Source: Corynebacterium sp. (GTDB taxonomy: Bacteria; Actinomycetota; Actinomycetes; Mycobacteriales; Mycobacteriaceae). From it: a DNA stretch of 64,000 bases. Below, in pieces: positions 46,485 to 56,069 of the stretch (positions are counted from its first letter, which is position 1; every line of letters starts with the position of its first letter). The position numbers and the translations under genes were made by a program. The stretch is from contig NZ_JAUMTY010000001.1 of the NCBI RefSeq assembly GCF_030530965.1, positions 34,623 through 98,622 on the forward strand, given 5' to 3'. Below the pieces are notes generated by a model that was not told the origin of the DNA, did no database searches, and saw only the letters and a program-made list of their open reading frames with translations.

Positions 46485-47237
46485 GTGATGGCTACCTACG
46501 AGGAGCGAAAAGCGGAGTTGTCGTCCCGCCTTGACGAGGTATCCCGTCGCATTGCACGCGCAGCTGAGTCAGCAGGGCGGGATCCTAAAGATATCGAGTT
46601 GCTGCCGGTCACAAAGTTTCACCCCTACGAGGACCTCCAGGCGTTAGCGGACTGTGGAGTCACCGTGGTGGGTGAAAACCGTGAGCAGGAAGCACGCGAT
46701 AAAGCCCGCCGGCTCCATGAAGCGGGGGTGGGTCTTCATATCGACATGATCGGCCAGGTGCAGTCGAAGAAAACCAATCACATTGCACGGTGGGCTCACC
46801 GGGTTCACACTGTTGATCGCCTCAAAACTGTTCATGGACTTGATAACGGCATGAAGCGCGCTCTAGACGAGGGAGATCGTGTAAGCACACAGCACGAGAA
46901 CGTCGATCAGCTCCCAGTTTTCCTTCAATGGAGTGCCGACGGTGATCCGTCGCGAGGGGGAGCGAGTGAAGATGATCTCGATTCCCTCGCAGACGCTGTG
47001 AATTCGTCGCAGTATCTCACCCTCGAGGGGCTGATGGTGGTGCCACCGCGGGATGATGATTCAGCACAGGTCTTTGCCCGCGCTGCTGAATTATCTGAGG
47101 CCATTCGCCAGAAGCACGGTGGTTGCGGGGGTTTGTCGGCCGGGATGTCGGGCGATCTAGAAAGTGCGATTGCGGCCGGATCGACAGTTGTGCGTGTCGG
47201 AACAGCTATTCTTGGCTCTAGGCCAGTAACTTTGTGA
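46485..47237 (+). CDS. pyridoxal-phosphate homeostasis protein (YggS/PROSC family)
   Basis: 250 residues. PLP lysine in ELLPVTKFHPYEDL (~42), GENREQEARDK, HIDMIGQVQSKK and the C-terminal phosphate-binding block LSAGMSGDLESAIAAGSTVVRVGTAI. Single-domain fold-type III barrel that binds PLP without racemase activity. AAAGGA lies 8 bases before GTG 46485; ATG 46488 is nearly equivalent. A 20-residue insert (EDGDRVSTQHENVDQ region) is seen between conserved strands. Usual place between pgeF and sepF. Confidence 0.9.
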   Translation: MMATYEERKAELSSRLDEVSRRIARAAESAGRDPKDIELLPVTKFHPYEDLQALADCGVTVVGENREQEARDKARRLHEAGVGLHIDMIGQVQSKKTNHIARWAHRVHTVDRLKTVHGLDNGMKRALDEGDRVSTQHENVDQLPVFLQWSADGDPSRGGASEDDLDSLADAVNSSQYLTLEGLMVVPPRDDDSAQVFARAAELSEAIRQKHGGCGGLSAGMSGDLESAIAAGSTVVRVGTAILGSRPVTL

Positions 47238-47265
47238 GCATATCAACGGAGGAAGGACTCTTACT

Positions 47266-47790
47266 ATGGCCGGCTCAATGGATAAAGTAAAAGAATTCTT
47301 CGGCCTTCAGCCTGTAGAAGACTATAAACGCGATAGTTATTATGACGATGATTACGAGGACTACGACGATTACGACGATCGCCCCGTAGAGCGTGAGCGC
47401 CACGCCGACTCTTATTCCCGCGATTCCTATGGTTATCGGTCGGGGAGTAGCTACGGTGGATCCCGTTATTACTCCTCCTCGACGCCGGAATCCCGGGGGA
47501 CGACGACAGAGACACCTCGTGAGCCCGAGATTGTGCGGATAACCCTGGCCTCGTTCCGGCAAGCCCGCCAAATCGGGGAAGCGTTCCGCAATGGCGACAT
47601 CGTCGTTTACGACGTATCCGCGATGGAAAAGTCCCAGGCGCAGCGTGTGGCCGACTTTGCCGCGGGGATTCAGATTGCGCTCGACGCGCGGACCGAGAAA
47701 CTTACTCCGCGCAAGTTTGCGCTGATTCCGAAAGGCGTCAGGCTGGATGACGAGCAGAAAGAGCAGCTGAAAGAGCCCGACTCTCTCTAA
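47266..47790 (+). CDS. sepF: cell-division protein SepF
   Basis: 174 residues. N-terminal amphipathic membrane-binding helix (MDKVKEFFGL), an Asp/Tyr-rich then Ser/Tyr-rich linker (~20-85), and the SepF core from EIVRITLASFRQARQIGEAF to the end (AMEKSQAQRVADFAAGIQIALDA). Anchors FtsZ to the membrane in bacteria lacking FtsA, as here. GGAGGAAGGA precedes the ATG. Confidence 0.95.
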   Translation: MAGSMDKVKEFFGLQPVEDYKRDSYYDDDYEDYDDYDDRPVERERHADSYSRDSYGYRSGSSYGGSRYYSSSTPESRGTTTETPREPEIVRITLASFRQARQIGEAFRNGDIVVYDVSAMEKSQAQRVADFAAGIQIALDARTEKLTPRKFALIPKGVRLDDEQKEQLKEPDSL

Positions 47791-47848
47791 GCCCCGCCCG
47801 TCCGGTACGCTGAATCGAAATTATCTGTTAATGCGGTAAAGGACACGT

Positions 47849-48154
47849 GTGACTGCTCTTTCGCTCACTATCTATACGATCGCGCGGATTTACTCTTTCA
47901 TCCTGATCGTCAGGATCGTCGTTGAAATGATCGCCAGTTTCTCCCGGTCTTGGCGGCCTCCGCGGTGGTTTGCCTTGGCCGCGGAGCCTTTCTTTGTTGT
48001 CACAGATCCGCCGGTCAAAGCTCTGAGAAAACTCATTCCTCCCCTCAACCTTGGGGGCGGCGTGGGCCTGGATTTGTCAGTCCTCGTCCTGTTCTTCGCG
48101 CTGGAAGTTATTGCGATGATATTCCGACCGACTGGCGTGTTCGGCTTGTACTAA
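47849..48154 (+). CDS. YggT-family membrane protein
   Basis: 101 residues, with two hydrophobic hairpin regions (LTIYTIARIYSFILIVRIVVEMIASF and LDLSVLVLFFALEVIAMIF) and the central FFVVTDPPVKALRKLIPPLNLGG typical of YggT. AAAGGA lies before the GTG start. Function unknown; the gene is conserved between sepF and divIVA and may help envelope insertion or turgor response. Confidence 0.9.
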   Translation: MTALSLTIYTIARIYSFILIVRIVVEMIASFSRSWRPPRWFALAAEPFFVVTDPPVKALRKLIPPLNLGGGVGLDLSVLVLFFALEVIAMIFRPTGVFGLY

Positions 48155-48497
48155 TTCCGCGCGAGAGACCCGCTTTTCGTGAAACTGGCGAAAAAATTGG
48201 GACACTTGATACGCTATATGCGCTATAGTGCGGTAGACTAACGACGTTAATCGAATATTTTGGGGTCGCAGTAGATAGCAACGGCTAATCGGTAGTAGCT
48301 ACAAGCTACTGAGGTTGCCGGGGCTGTTGTGATCAGAACATTTCTCGGCGATGTAACGTGTAAAGCGTTATCAATGAAGTTAAAGTAGATCTCACAACTG
48401 CGTTTCCAGAGACAGATAGAAACTCGGGATGGTATCCGAGTCCACCGCGTGCGGTGGACGGCGGTTGGCGTTCCGTATGAAAGTGAAGGGAATTTCC
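48155..48497. other. 343-base divIVA leader with stacked hairpins
   Basis: Candidate promoter hexamers TTGATA (48206-48211), TATAGT (48224-48229) and TAGACT (48234-48239) are followed by three strong hairpins: AGTAGCT/AGCTACT (48294-48310) enclosed by GCAAC/GTTGC (48278-48318); ACTCGG/CCGAGT (48422-48441); TCCACCGC/GCGGTGGA (48441-48458). GAAGGG (48485-48490) is the divIVA ribosome site. No open frame of note. Confidence 0.65.
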
Positions 48498-49550
48498 ATG
48501 CAGCTGACTCCCGCTGATGTGCATAATGTAGCGTTCAGCAAGCCGCCGATCGGCAAGCGTGGCTACAACGAGGATGAGGTTGACCAGTTCCTCGACCTTG
48601 TCGAAGACACTCTCAGTGAGCTGCTTGATGAAAACTCTGAACTCAAGAGTGCCGTAGAAAGCAACTCGACAGAGTCTCGTGATGCTGCTTCATCGTCTGC
48701 AGCATCGGCACCAAGTGCTGGGTCCTCGGTTGATGAGGGCGCTCTCCGTGCGGAGATTGAGAGCCAGGTCCGCAGTGAACTGGAACAGTCGCTCCGCCGA
48801 GACATTGAGCAGAAAGTTCGCCAGAACCTTGAAGCCGAGTACGAAGCACGGTTGGTCGAGGCTCGCAAACAAGCCGAGGCAGATGCTCGCGCTCGCTTCG
48901 AGTCTGAGAAGCAAAGCCAGCCGCAACAGCCCGCGCAGGCTGCGTCGTCGGTCCCCGGTACCGACAGCGAGACCGGCGAGGCCACGGCAGAGACTCACAT
49001 GCAGGCAGCTCGCGTCCTAAGCCTGGCTCAGGAGATGGCGGATCGTCTCACCAACGACGCCCGTCAGGAATCCCAGTCCATGCTGGATGAGGCTCGTACT
49101 GCAGCCAACAAGACCATTTCCGACGCTGACGAGTCCTCGAAGCGCACGCTGGCCGATGCAGAGTCCCGTTCCACCAGCCAGCTTAATGACGCTAAGCAGA
49201 AGTCGGATTCCATGATCGCCGAGGCTCGCCAGAAGTCCGAGGCCATGGTGGCAGATGCTAAGCAGAAGTCGGAGACGATGATTTCCGACGCCACCGCACA
49301 GTCGGAGGCTCAGGTCCGGTCGGCTCAGGAGAAGGCAGATCAGCTGCGTAGCGACGCCGAGCGTAAGCACGCAGAGATCATGACCACCGTGAAGAAGCAG
49401 CAGGAAGCTTTGGAGGCTCGTATCGAAGAGCTCCGCACCTTCGAGCGCGAATACCGTACCCGCCTGAAGACCTTCCTCGAATCTCAGCTGGAGGATTTGA
49501 ACTCACGTGGTTCTGCGGCACCCGCCGGCCAGCTCGAGTCCAATGACTAG
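48498..49550 (+). CDS. divIVA: polar growth protein DivIVA (Wag31)
   Basis: 350 residues from ATG 48498, seven bases after GAAGGG; a frame extending to 48429 would run through the leader hairpins. N-terminal DivIVA domain [39 protein letters not shown], opening here with the membrane-curvature motif, then a Ser/Ala linker and long coiled coils with heptad-like repeats ([21 protein letters not shown]). Marks the cell poles and recruits the elongation machinery in Mycobacteriales; essential in corynebacteria. Longer than Mycobacterium Wag31 (~260). A terminator follows. Confidence 0.95.
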   Translation: MQLTPADVHNVAFSKPPIGKRGYNEDEVDQFLDLVEDTLSELLDENSELKSAVESNSTESRDAASSSAASAPSAGSSVDEGALRAEIESQVRSELEQSLRRDIEQKVRQNLEAEYEARLVEARKQAEADARARFESEKQSQPQQPAQAASSVPGTDSETGEATAETHMQAARVLSLAQEMADRLTNDARQESQSMLDEARTAANKTISDADESSKRTLADAESRSTSQLNDAKQKSDSMIAEARQKSEAMVADAKQKSETMISDATAQSEAQVRSAQEKADQLRSDAERKHAEIMTTVKKQQEALEARIEELRTFEREYRTRLKTFLESQLEDLNSRGSAAPAGQLESND

Positions 49551-49571
49551 GTAATTCCCGTTCTTTCATTG

Positions 49572-49610
49572 ACCCACTGCGGGCTAGTTTCCCGCGGTGG
49601 GTTAATTTTT
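49572..49610 (+). terminator. Rho-independent terminator after divIVA
   Basis: ACCCACTGCGGG (49572-49583) pairs with CCCGCGGTGGGT (49591-49602) with two G-T pairs, 7-base loop, then TAATTTTT. Confidence 0.88.
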
Positions 49611-49656
49611 GTCTTATTTGGATTTGCTAGGCTGGTGACAAACAAAGGATGTGGTT

Positions 49657-49851
49657 ATGACTGTATTAGCTCTGCTTCTAGCCGTTGTGGCTTTTGCCTT
49701 TCTCGTTCTTGCCCTGGTGTTGGCATCAAAAGCGTGGGCAATAGCCTGCATTGTGGTAGGAGCTATAGGAGTTCTTATCGTCATCATCGATATCATCGTT
49801 AAACGGAAAGAGCGCGCTGGGAAGAGCGGTAAATCCGTGAATGGGGAATAA
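49657..49851 (+). CDS. small two-segment membrane protein
   Basis: 64 residues from ATG 49657, seven bases after AAAGGA. Two hydrophobic segments (TVLALLLAVVAFAFLVLALVL and ACIVVGAIGVLIVIIDIIV) and a basic tail (KRKERAGKSGK). Small membrane proteins sit in this place between divIVA and ileS in other corynebacteria. Function unknown. Confidence 0.7.
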   Translation: MTVLALLLAVVAFAFLVLALVLASKAWAIACIVVGAIGVLIVIIDIIVKRKERAGKSGKSVNGE

Positions 49852-49880
49852 CGAACGCGCGTTCCCCGTTGTAATTTTTT
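49843..49880 (+). terminator. probable terminator after the small membrane gene
   Basis: GGGGAA (49843-49848) pairs with TTCCCC (49862-49867) around a 13-base loop and is followed seven bases later by six T residues. The stem begins inside the last codons. Confidence 0.5.
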
Positions 49881-49899
49881 AGCATCATCGATAATCCCG

Positions 49900-49905
49900 T
49901 ATAGT
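49900..49905 (+). promoter_or_regulatory. -10 hexamer for the ileS T-box transcript
   Basis: TATAGT lies 7 bases before the first base of T-box Stem I, so the transcript would begin with the riboswitch. No clear -35. Confidence 0.5.
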
Positions 49906-49912
49906 TTTGTTC

Positions 49913-50224
49913 GTCCGCTATGATCCGGCTATCTCCGGGGAGCGACTCGGAAGAACAGGTACCAGAACTGCACTGTGGCGGCGATGCCCGTAACAGTGCA
50001 AATGTGGTACCCCAGTAGAACCGAGCGGTTCGGCACCGTCACCGTCGTTAATGAGTGGGATTTGGTCCGTGGTAAGGCCATATCCAATCAGGGTGGTACC
50101 GCGCGTGAGCGTCCCTGGCCGAGCAATGCTGAGCTCGATGAAGCGCGGTTCGCCTTCCACAGGTACCCGTTCCATCGGCTCTGCTACGTCATTCGTTGTT
50201 ATGACAGCCTAGATAAGAGGAGCC
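49913..50224 (+). promoter_or_regulatory. ileS T-box riboswitch, translational type with ultrashort Stem I
   Basis: The invariant T-box GGTGGTACCGCG is at 50092-50103 inside an antisequestrator (CAGGG 50089-50093 with CCCTG 50112-50116). A short Stem I (GTC-GCT with AGCGAC, then CCGG 49925-49928 with CCGG 49935-49938) has a terminal loop CTATCT that displays the Ile codon ATC at 49931-49933. A Stem II region pairs CTCGG/CCGAG, GGTACC/GGTACC and GCACTGT/ACAGTGC (49946-50025). GGCTCT (50177-50182) can pair with GGAGCC (50219-50224) and so mask the ileS ribosome site. Uncharged tRNA-Ile would release it. This matches the ultrashort T-boxes known before ileS in Actinobacteria. Confidence 0.88.
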
Positions 50225-50227
50225 AGG

Positions 50228-53200
50228 GTGACCGATAACATGTCGACGTCGGAGACAAAGTCTGATTCTCCCAGGAACCCGGAGGACGCGACTCCTGCGG
50301 GTGGCGCATACCCGCGTGTCGATCTCGCAGAAGGATCTACGCGCTTTGCCGATATGGAACCCAAGGTGCTCGATTTTTGGAAGAAAGATCGCACCTTTGA
50401 AGAATCAATCAGCCAGCGCGATGGTGCCCCGGAGTATGTGTTCTACGACGGCCCTCCCTTCGCAAATGGTTTGCCCCACTACGGGCACTTGCTCACCGGG
50501 TACGTCAAGGACATCATCCCCCGGTATCAGACGATGCGTGGCAAGAAAGTTGCCCGCGTCTTTGGGTGGGACTGCCACGGTCTTCCTGCCGAGCTTGAGG
50601 CAGAAAAGCAGCTAGGCATCAAGGACAAAGGTGAAATCGAGTCGATGGGGCTCGAAGCCTTTAATGACTACTGCGCGAAGTCCGTCCTTCGCTACACCGA
50701 GGAATGGAAGGCGTACGTCACCCGGCAAGCTCGGTGGGTTGATTTCGAGCATGGCTACAAAACCATGAACCTCGACTTCATGGAGTCTGTGATGTGGGCC
50801 TTCAAGACTCTCTACGATAAAGGGCTCATCTATCAGGGGTTCCGCGTCCTTCCGTATTCGTGGGCCGAGCACACTCCACTGTCGAACCAGGAGACTCGCC
50901 TCGACGATTCGTACAAGCTGCGTCAAGACCCCACCGTTACGGTGACATTCCCGATCACCGGGGTGAAAGAGGGGACTAGTGCCGACGACAGTCTGGTCGG
51001 CGCCTTGGCCCTTGCCTGGACGACGACGCCGTGGACGCTGCCGTCGAACTTGGCGCTGGCTGTTAATCCGAACGTGACTTACGTCGAGGTTGAGGTGGGC
51101 AGCACCGGGCTTGACGAGTTCAAAGGTCAACGCGTTCTGCTAGCCGAAGACCTCGTCGGCGCCTACAAGAAAGAACTGGGTAAGGACTATAAGGTCCTCT
51201 CGACTCACCCGGGGAGCGATCTCGTCGGCCTGACCTATGAGCCGATCTTCGATTACTTCAAGGATAATCCGAATTCGTTCCAGATCCTCCCGGCGGATTA
51301 CGTCACGACGGAAGATGGTACGGGTATCGTTCACCAGGCTCCGGCTTTTGGTGAAGACGATATGAACACGACGAACCAGTTTGATATCCCGCTGGTTATC
51401 CCCGTGGATGCTGACGGGAAGTTCACATCCGAGGTTCCGGATTATGAAGGCCAATTGGTCTTTGATGCGAATAAGCAAATCATCAAGGACTTAAAGAAGG
51501 CCAAGCGTATCGTGCGCCATCAGACGATCGAGCACTCGTATCCTCACTCATGGCGGTCGGGCCAGCCACTGATCTACATGGCATTGCCGTCGTGGTTTGT
51601 CTCGGTGACGAAGTTCCGCGACCGCATGGTCGAGCTCAACCACGACAAAGTTGAGTGGCTCCCGGAGCATATTCGCGACGGTCAGTTCGGGAAGTGGCTC
51701 GAAGGTGCCCGCGATTGGAACATCTCCCGAAATCGGTACTGGGGATCGCCCATTCCTGTTTGGGTCTCGGATAACCCGGAGTATCCGCGTGTCGACGTCT
51801 ACGGTTCACTTGACGAACTCGAGCGAGATTTCGGGACACGTCCGGAGTCGCTTCACCGTCCCTACATCGACGAGCTGACTCGCCCCAACCCGGACGATCC
51901 GACGGGCAAGTCGACGATGCACCGCGTGCCAGAAGTTCTCGACTGCTGGTTTGAATCGGGATCGATGCCCTTCGCCCAGGTTCATTACCCCTTTGAGAAC
52001 CAGGAATGGTTTGAAAAGCATGCTCCGGCGGACTTCGTGGTGGAATACTCCGGCCAGACGCGCGGATGGTTCTACACGATGCACGTGTTGGCAACAGCGC
52101 TGTTTGATCGGCCAGCGTTCAAACGCGTCGTCGCCCACGGAATTGTCCTGGGTAATGACGGTTTGAAGATGTCCAAATCGAAGGGCAATTATCCGAACGT
52201 CAACGAAGTGTTCGACCGCGACGGGTCGGATGCGATGCGCTGGTTCTTGATGTCGTCGCCGATCCTTCGCGGCGGAAACCTGATCGTCACCGAGGAAGGC
52301 ATCCGTGAGGGCGTGCGCCAGGCGATGCTCCCAATGTGGAACGCGTATTCGTTCCTTGCTCTGTACGCCTCGAAACCGGCGGAGTGGTCGACGTCGTCGA
52401 CGAATGTTCTGGACCGGTATATCCTCGCCAAATTGCACGACACTATCGACGAAGTCACGAAGGCTTTAGACGATACTGACGTTGCGCGCGCGACGGATGA
52501 GGTGCGCTGGTTCTGCGATGCGCTGACCAACTGGTATGTGCGTCGGTCGCGTGATCGTTTCTGGGCTGGAGATACAGTCAAGCCGGAAGCCTTTAATACG
52601 CTGTATACGGTGCTGGAAACGTTGACGCGTGTGACTGCGCCACTGTTGCCGATGCTTTCGGAGGTGCTGTGGCGTGCCCTGACTGGTGGGCGTTCGGTAC
52701 ACCTGGCTGATTGGCCGTCGTCTGATGCCATCCCATCGGATCCTGACTTGGTTCAGGCGATGGATGGCGTCCGGTCCGCGTGCTCGGCGGCGTCGTCGTT
52801 GCGGAAGGCCCATCACTTGCGTAATCGGTTGCCCTTGTTGTCGGTGACCGTGGCGATGCCTCAGTCGTCGTCCTTGGAGCCGTTTGCGGACATCATTCGC
52901 GATGAAGTCAATGTCAAGGACGTTATCTTGACCGACGACGTTAATTCCGTGGGACGCTTTGAAGCTGTTGTCAATGCTCGCGTTGCCGGCCCTCGTCTGG
53001 GCAAAGATGTCCAGAAGGCGATTAAGGCAGTGAAGGCGGGTGACTACACCGTTGACGGAGACGTTCTTCGTGCCGACGGTATTGAGCTCAAGCCCGAGGA
53101 ATTCACGCGTCGTCTCGTTGCAGTGAACCCAGACACGACTGCTGAAATCGAAGGAACTGAGGGCCTGGTTGTCATCGACACCACGATGACGCCGGAACTC

Positions 53201-53482
53201 GAAGTCGAAGGCTGGGCGGCCGACCGGATTCGTGGAATTCAGGAGGCCCGCAAACAGGCAGGGCTGAACGTCTCTGACCGCATCGCGTTGACGATGTACG
53301 TCCCCGACGACAAGGTCGATATGGTGAAGTCCCAGAAGGACACCATCGCCTCTGAAGTGTTGGCGACCTCGGTGGAGATCAAGGCCGCATCGGAGGCTCC
53401 GTCTGAGGCCACGGATCTGTCGGATGGTTGCTTTGCCTCGGTGCCGGTCGATCTTCGACGTGACGACTCCAGCGAGTCATAA
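50228..53482 (+). CDS. ileS: isoleucyl-tRNA synthetase
   Basis: 1084 residues from the GTG at 50228, five bases after GAGGAG; ATG 50240 is an alternative. HIGH-type motif reads HYGH within [21 protein letters not shown] (~84) and KMSKS is LKMSKSKGN (~646). The editing domain lies between, with [15 protein letters not shown]. The length and the HYGH form fit the eukaryote-like IleRS group common in Actinobacteria. Charges tRNA-Ile in the cytoplasm and removes mischarged valine. Controlled by the T-box in front of it. Confidence 0.95.
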   Translation: MTDNMSTSETKSDSPRNPEDATPAGGAYPRVDLAEGSTRFADMEPKVLDFWKKDRTFEESISQRDGAPEYVFYDGPPFANGLPHYGHLLTGYVKDIIPRYQTMRGKKVARVFGWDCHGLPAELEAEKQLGIKDKGEIESMGLEAFNDYCAKSVLRYTEEWKAYVTRQARWVDFEHGYKTMNLDFMESVMWAFKTLYDKGLIYQGFRVLPYSWAEHTPLSNQETRLDDSYKLRQDPTVTVTFPITGVKEGTSADDSLVGALALAWTTTPWTLPSNLALAVNPNVTYVEVEVGSTGLDEFKGQRVLLAEDLVGAYKKELGKDYKVLSTHPGSDLVGLTYEPIFDYFKDNPNSFQILPADYVTTEDGTGIVHQAPAFGEDDMNTTNQFDIPLVIPVDADGKFTSEVPDYEGQLVFDANKQIIKDLKKAKRIVRHQTIEHSYPHSWRSGQPLIYMALPSWFVSVTKFRDRMVELNHDKVEWLPEHIRDGQFGKWLEGARDWNISRNRYWGSPIPVWVSDNPEYPRVDVYGSLDELERDFGTRPESLHRPYIDELTRPNPDDPTGKSTMHRVPEVLDCWFESGSMPFAQVHYPFENQEWFEKHAPADFVVEYSGQTRGWFYTMHVLATALFDRPAFKRVVAHGIVLGNDGLKMSKSKGNYPNVNEVFDRDGSDAMRWFLMSSPILRGGNLIVTEEGIREGVRQAMLPMWNAYSFLALYASKPAEWSTSSTNVLDRYILAKLHDTIDEVTKALDDTDVARATDEVRWFCDALTNWYVRRSRDRFWAGDTVKPEAFNTLYTVLETLTRVTAPLLPMLSEVLWRALTGGRSVHLADWPSSDAIPSDPDLVQAMDGVRSACSAASSLRKAHHLRNRLPLLSVTVAMPQSSSLEPFADIIRDEVNVKDVILTDDVNSVGRFEAVVNARVAGPRLGKDVQKAIKAVKAGDYTVDGDVLRADGIELKPEEFTRRLVAVNPDTTAEIEGTEGLVVIDTTMTPELEVEGWAADRIRGIQEARKQAGLNVSDRIALTMYVPDDKVDMVKSQKDTIASEVLATSVEIKAASEAPSEATDLSDGCFASVPVDLRRDDSSES

Positions 53483-53554
53483 CGGCGACGTGGTATAAGA
53501 GCGCTTTACACCGGGCGAGTGGCTTTAGTCTGAAAGGATGACATCTGTAGAGAT

Positions 53555-55057
53555 ATGGCGAACACCACACACGACGATGCCAGCCAGCATCGGTGGGTTC
53601 TCCATATCGACATGGATGCTTTCTTTGCCTCGTGTGAGCAATTAACCCGGCCGACGCTGCGTGGCCGCCCAGTATTAGTGGGCGGAGTGTCCGGTCGTGG
53701 TGTCGTCGCCGGAGCCTCCTATGAAGCCCGCGTGTTCGGTGTGCACTCCGCGATGCCCATGATGCGTGCCCGTCGCTTAGTCGGGTACTCCGGGATCACC
53801 GTGAGGCCGCGTTTTCATGTGTATAAAACCGCGTCTCGACGGGTCATGGAGATTCTTCGCGAAGAGGCCGGGCTGATTGAGCAGCTCAGTGTGGACGAAG
53901 CCTTCATGGAGCCGGATGAACTCAGTGGTGCCACTCCCGATGAAGTGCGTCAATGGGCCGGACATCTAAGGAAGCGCATCAGGGAGGAAACCGGCCTGCC
54001 ATCGTCGGTGGGAGCCGGAGCGGGGAAGCAGTTCGCCAAGATAGGGTCGGGTTTGGCCAAGCCCGATGGAACGTTTGTCATTCCGGTGCAGGACCAGCAC
54101 GCAATTCTCGATCCGCTGCCGGTGCGAAAACTGTGGGGAATCGGTCCGGTAGCCGAAGCTAAATTGGCCGACATTGGGGTGAGGACGATCGAGCAATTTG
54201 CTCGTATGTCCAGAACCGATGTGGAAATGACGTTGGGGAAGACGAATGGGCCAGCGCTGTGGTTGCTTGCTCAGGGCCATGATCCTCGCCCTGTTGCGCC
54301 GCGGGCGGAAGCGAAGCAAGTGTCGTCGGAATCGACGTTCAGCGACGACGTCACCACCCTGGATGGGGTGGACGAGGGCATACGTGCGGCCTTGACGAAG
54401 GCTCACCGTCGTCTCATGAATGATGGCCGTGGGGCCCGCACGGTGACGGTCAAGCTTAAGCGCGCCGATTTCGAGCAGCACACGCGGTCAGAAACACTTC
54501 CATTTTCGACGACAGACTGGGATGTGCTGTACCGCGTTGCCAGCCGCCTCGCCGCCGATCCTGCTGTTTTTGGTGCTGTTCGCCTGGTTGGCGTGTCCCT
54601 GTCGGGGCTGGAATCTGCTCGCCAGGAAGCATTGTTCCCGGATCTCGATCCGGCACAAGGAGCGGACTATCGAGCCCTTACAGAGGCTGATAGTGACTTC
54701 GAAGCAGGAGTTGTCTCAGCCGCGAATACTCCGATGACGTCCGTCGATAGTGACGAACTTGCGAACGCTTCGACGGAAGCGGATGCGGAGAAATCTGAGT
54801 TCGATGGCGCTCCGACGGATGCGTCCCACACGGAAATATCTGTGTGGCCTGCGACGATCGATGTTTATCATCCTGAGTACGGCCACGGTTGGGTCCAAGG
54901 TTCGGGACATGGCGTGGTGAGTGTTCGGTTCGAAACGCGCACGTCGGGGAAAGGGCCGGTACGAAGTTTTCCAGTCGATACGCCGGAGCTCACTCGTGCA
55001 GATCCCATCGATAGCCTTGAGTGGGGCGATTGGCTAGGGCTAGCTGACGGTGAATGA
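53555..55057 (+). CDS. dinB: Y-family DNA polymerase IV
   Basis: 500 residues. Palm motifs LHIDMDAFFASCEQ (~16) and LSVDEAFMEP (~110), thumb helix-hairpin-helix around KLWGIGPVAEAKLADIG, and little-finger region VSSESTFSDDVT. After residue ~365 comes an actinobacterial C-terminal extension with an acidic linker and a conserved segment (IDVYHPEYGHGWVQGSGHGVVSVRFETR). Error-prone bypass of DNA lesions. No beta-clamp QL(S/D)LF motif is obvious except ALFPDL. No LexA box was found before it. Start ATG 53555 has a poor ribosome site. Confidence 0.92.
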   Translation: MANTTHDDASQHRWVLHIDMDAFFASCEQLTRPTLRGRPVLVGGVSGRGVVAGASYEARVFGVHSAMPMMRARRLVGYSGITVRPRFHVYKTASRRVMEILREEAGLIEQLSVDEAFMEPDELSGATPDEVRQWAGHLRKRIREETGLPSSVGAGAGKQFAKIGSGLAKPDGTFVIPVQDQHAILDPLPVRKLWGIGPVAEAKLADIGVRTIEQFARMSRTDVEMTLGKTNGPALWLLAQGHDPRPVAPRAEAKQVSSESTFSDDVTTLDGVDEGIRAALTKAHRRLMNDGRGARTVTVKLKRADFEQHTRSETLPFSTTDWDVLYRVASRLAADPAVFGAVRLVGVSLSGLESARQEALFPDLDPAQGADYRALTEADSDFEAGVVSAANTPMTSVDSDELANASTEADAEKSEFDGAPTDASHTEISVWPATIDVYHPEYGHGWVQGSGHGVVSVRFETRTSGKGPVRSFPVDTPELTRADPIDSLEWGDWLGLADGE

Positions 55058-56059
55058 TTACACGTCAAATAGCGTCTGCGGATGGACCTCAGCGTCAATG
55101 GCCGCAGCAAGGATAATTCGCGCTTGGCCAGCATGAACGCACCCGGCACCGATAACGCCCTGCCGAGAGAGAGTCAGCCCGCCTCCGTCGCCACCGTATA
55201 GGGGATTGACGTTTCCTCGCGGGACACGGCTTGCCATCACGACAGGAATTCCTTGTTTCAGCGCGGATGTGATCGCCGTCGCTAAGGCGTCGCCGACATT
55301 TCCCGCGCCCATGCCTTCGATAACGAGTCCTTCGGTGCCGGCGTCGATAGCCGCGGTCAACAGGGTGGCGTCGGCTCCAGGGTATGCCGGGATGATGTCG
55401 ACGCGATGCCCTGCGAATGTGACCTTGGGCAACGGGCGCGGCCGCGGTGGTTCATCGGGTGCGTTGGTCGCAAAAGCAAGCGGATCGGAGGTGTGCCATT
55501 TCACCGCTCCACGTGCGGGAATGACTGCATGTCCGAAGACGATGAGCACTCCAATGTCGCGAGCAGAATTATCTGTTGCGATGACAATTGACTCGAATAA
55601 GTTCCCGGGACCGTCAGCCTCGGGGTGGTCGGCAGGCCGTTGCGCACCAGTGAAAATGACGGGACGGGAATCATTGTGGACAATGTCTGCCGCAATAGCT
55701 GATTCCTCCATCGAGTCGGTTCCGTGCGTGACGACGACACCGGTGACCTCAGGGTCGCTGAGTGCCTCTTTAATCGCCGCGTTGATGGTGTCGTAATCAT
55801 CGAATGTGATTGAGGAGCTGTCGAGCTGGGCTATATCGCGCGCTTCAACGATGACGTTGCCCTCAAAGCGTTCAACCACCGGGTCGACGAGTTCCTGTGT
55901 CGACAACGTCGGCACCAGTGCCCCGGAGGAGTCGTGTGTACAGGAAATTGTGCCCCCGGTGCCGAGGACAACGATGCGCGGGGGCGTGGCAGAGGTTTGA
56001 CCGGGAGTCTCCTGTTGTGACGCGGTCACGTCGTCGGGTGTGTTCGCTGAAACTGGCAT
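55058..56059 (-). CDS. L-asparaginase
   Basis: 333 residues. Both catalytic Thr blocks are visible: VLGTGGTISCTHDSSGA (~34) and GVVVTHGTDSMEESA (~112), plus VMASRVPRGNVNPLYGGDGGG near the C-terminus. Hydrolyses asparagine to aspartate and ammonia. No signal peptide: the first 25 residues are Thr/Gln-rich and not hydrophobic, so it is probably cytoplasmic. Its stop abuts that of the convergent dinB without a gap. Confidence 0.92.
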   Translation of the reverse strand: MPVSANTPDDVTASQQETPGQTSATPPRIVVLGTGGTISCTHDSSGALVPTLSTQELVDPVVERFEGNVIVEARDIAQLDSSSITFDDYDTINAAIKEALSDPEVTGVVVTHGTDSMEESAIAADIVHNDSRPVIFTGAQRPADHPEADGPGNLFESIVIATDNSARDIGVLIVFGHAVIPARGAVKWHTSDPLAFATNAPDEPPRPRPLPKVTFAGHRVDIIPAYPGADATLLTAAIDAGTEGLVIEGMGAGNVGDALATAITSALKQGIPVVMASRVPRGNVNPLYGGDGGGLTLSRQGVIGAGCVHAGQARIILAAAIDAEVHPQTLFDV

Positions 56060-56069
56060 GATGGGTAAC

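Noticed and set aside
49975..50238. 87-codon open frame before ileS
   Set aside because: It runs through the T-box riboswitch, whose conserved bases explain the sequence.
53484..53554. LexA box before dinB
   Set aside because: No TCGAAC-N4-GTTCGA-like palindrome was found in the short gap.
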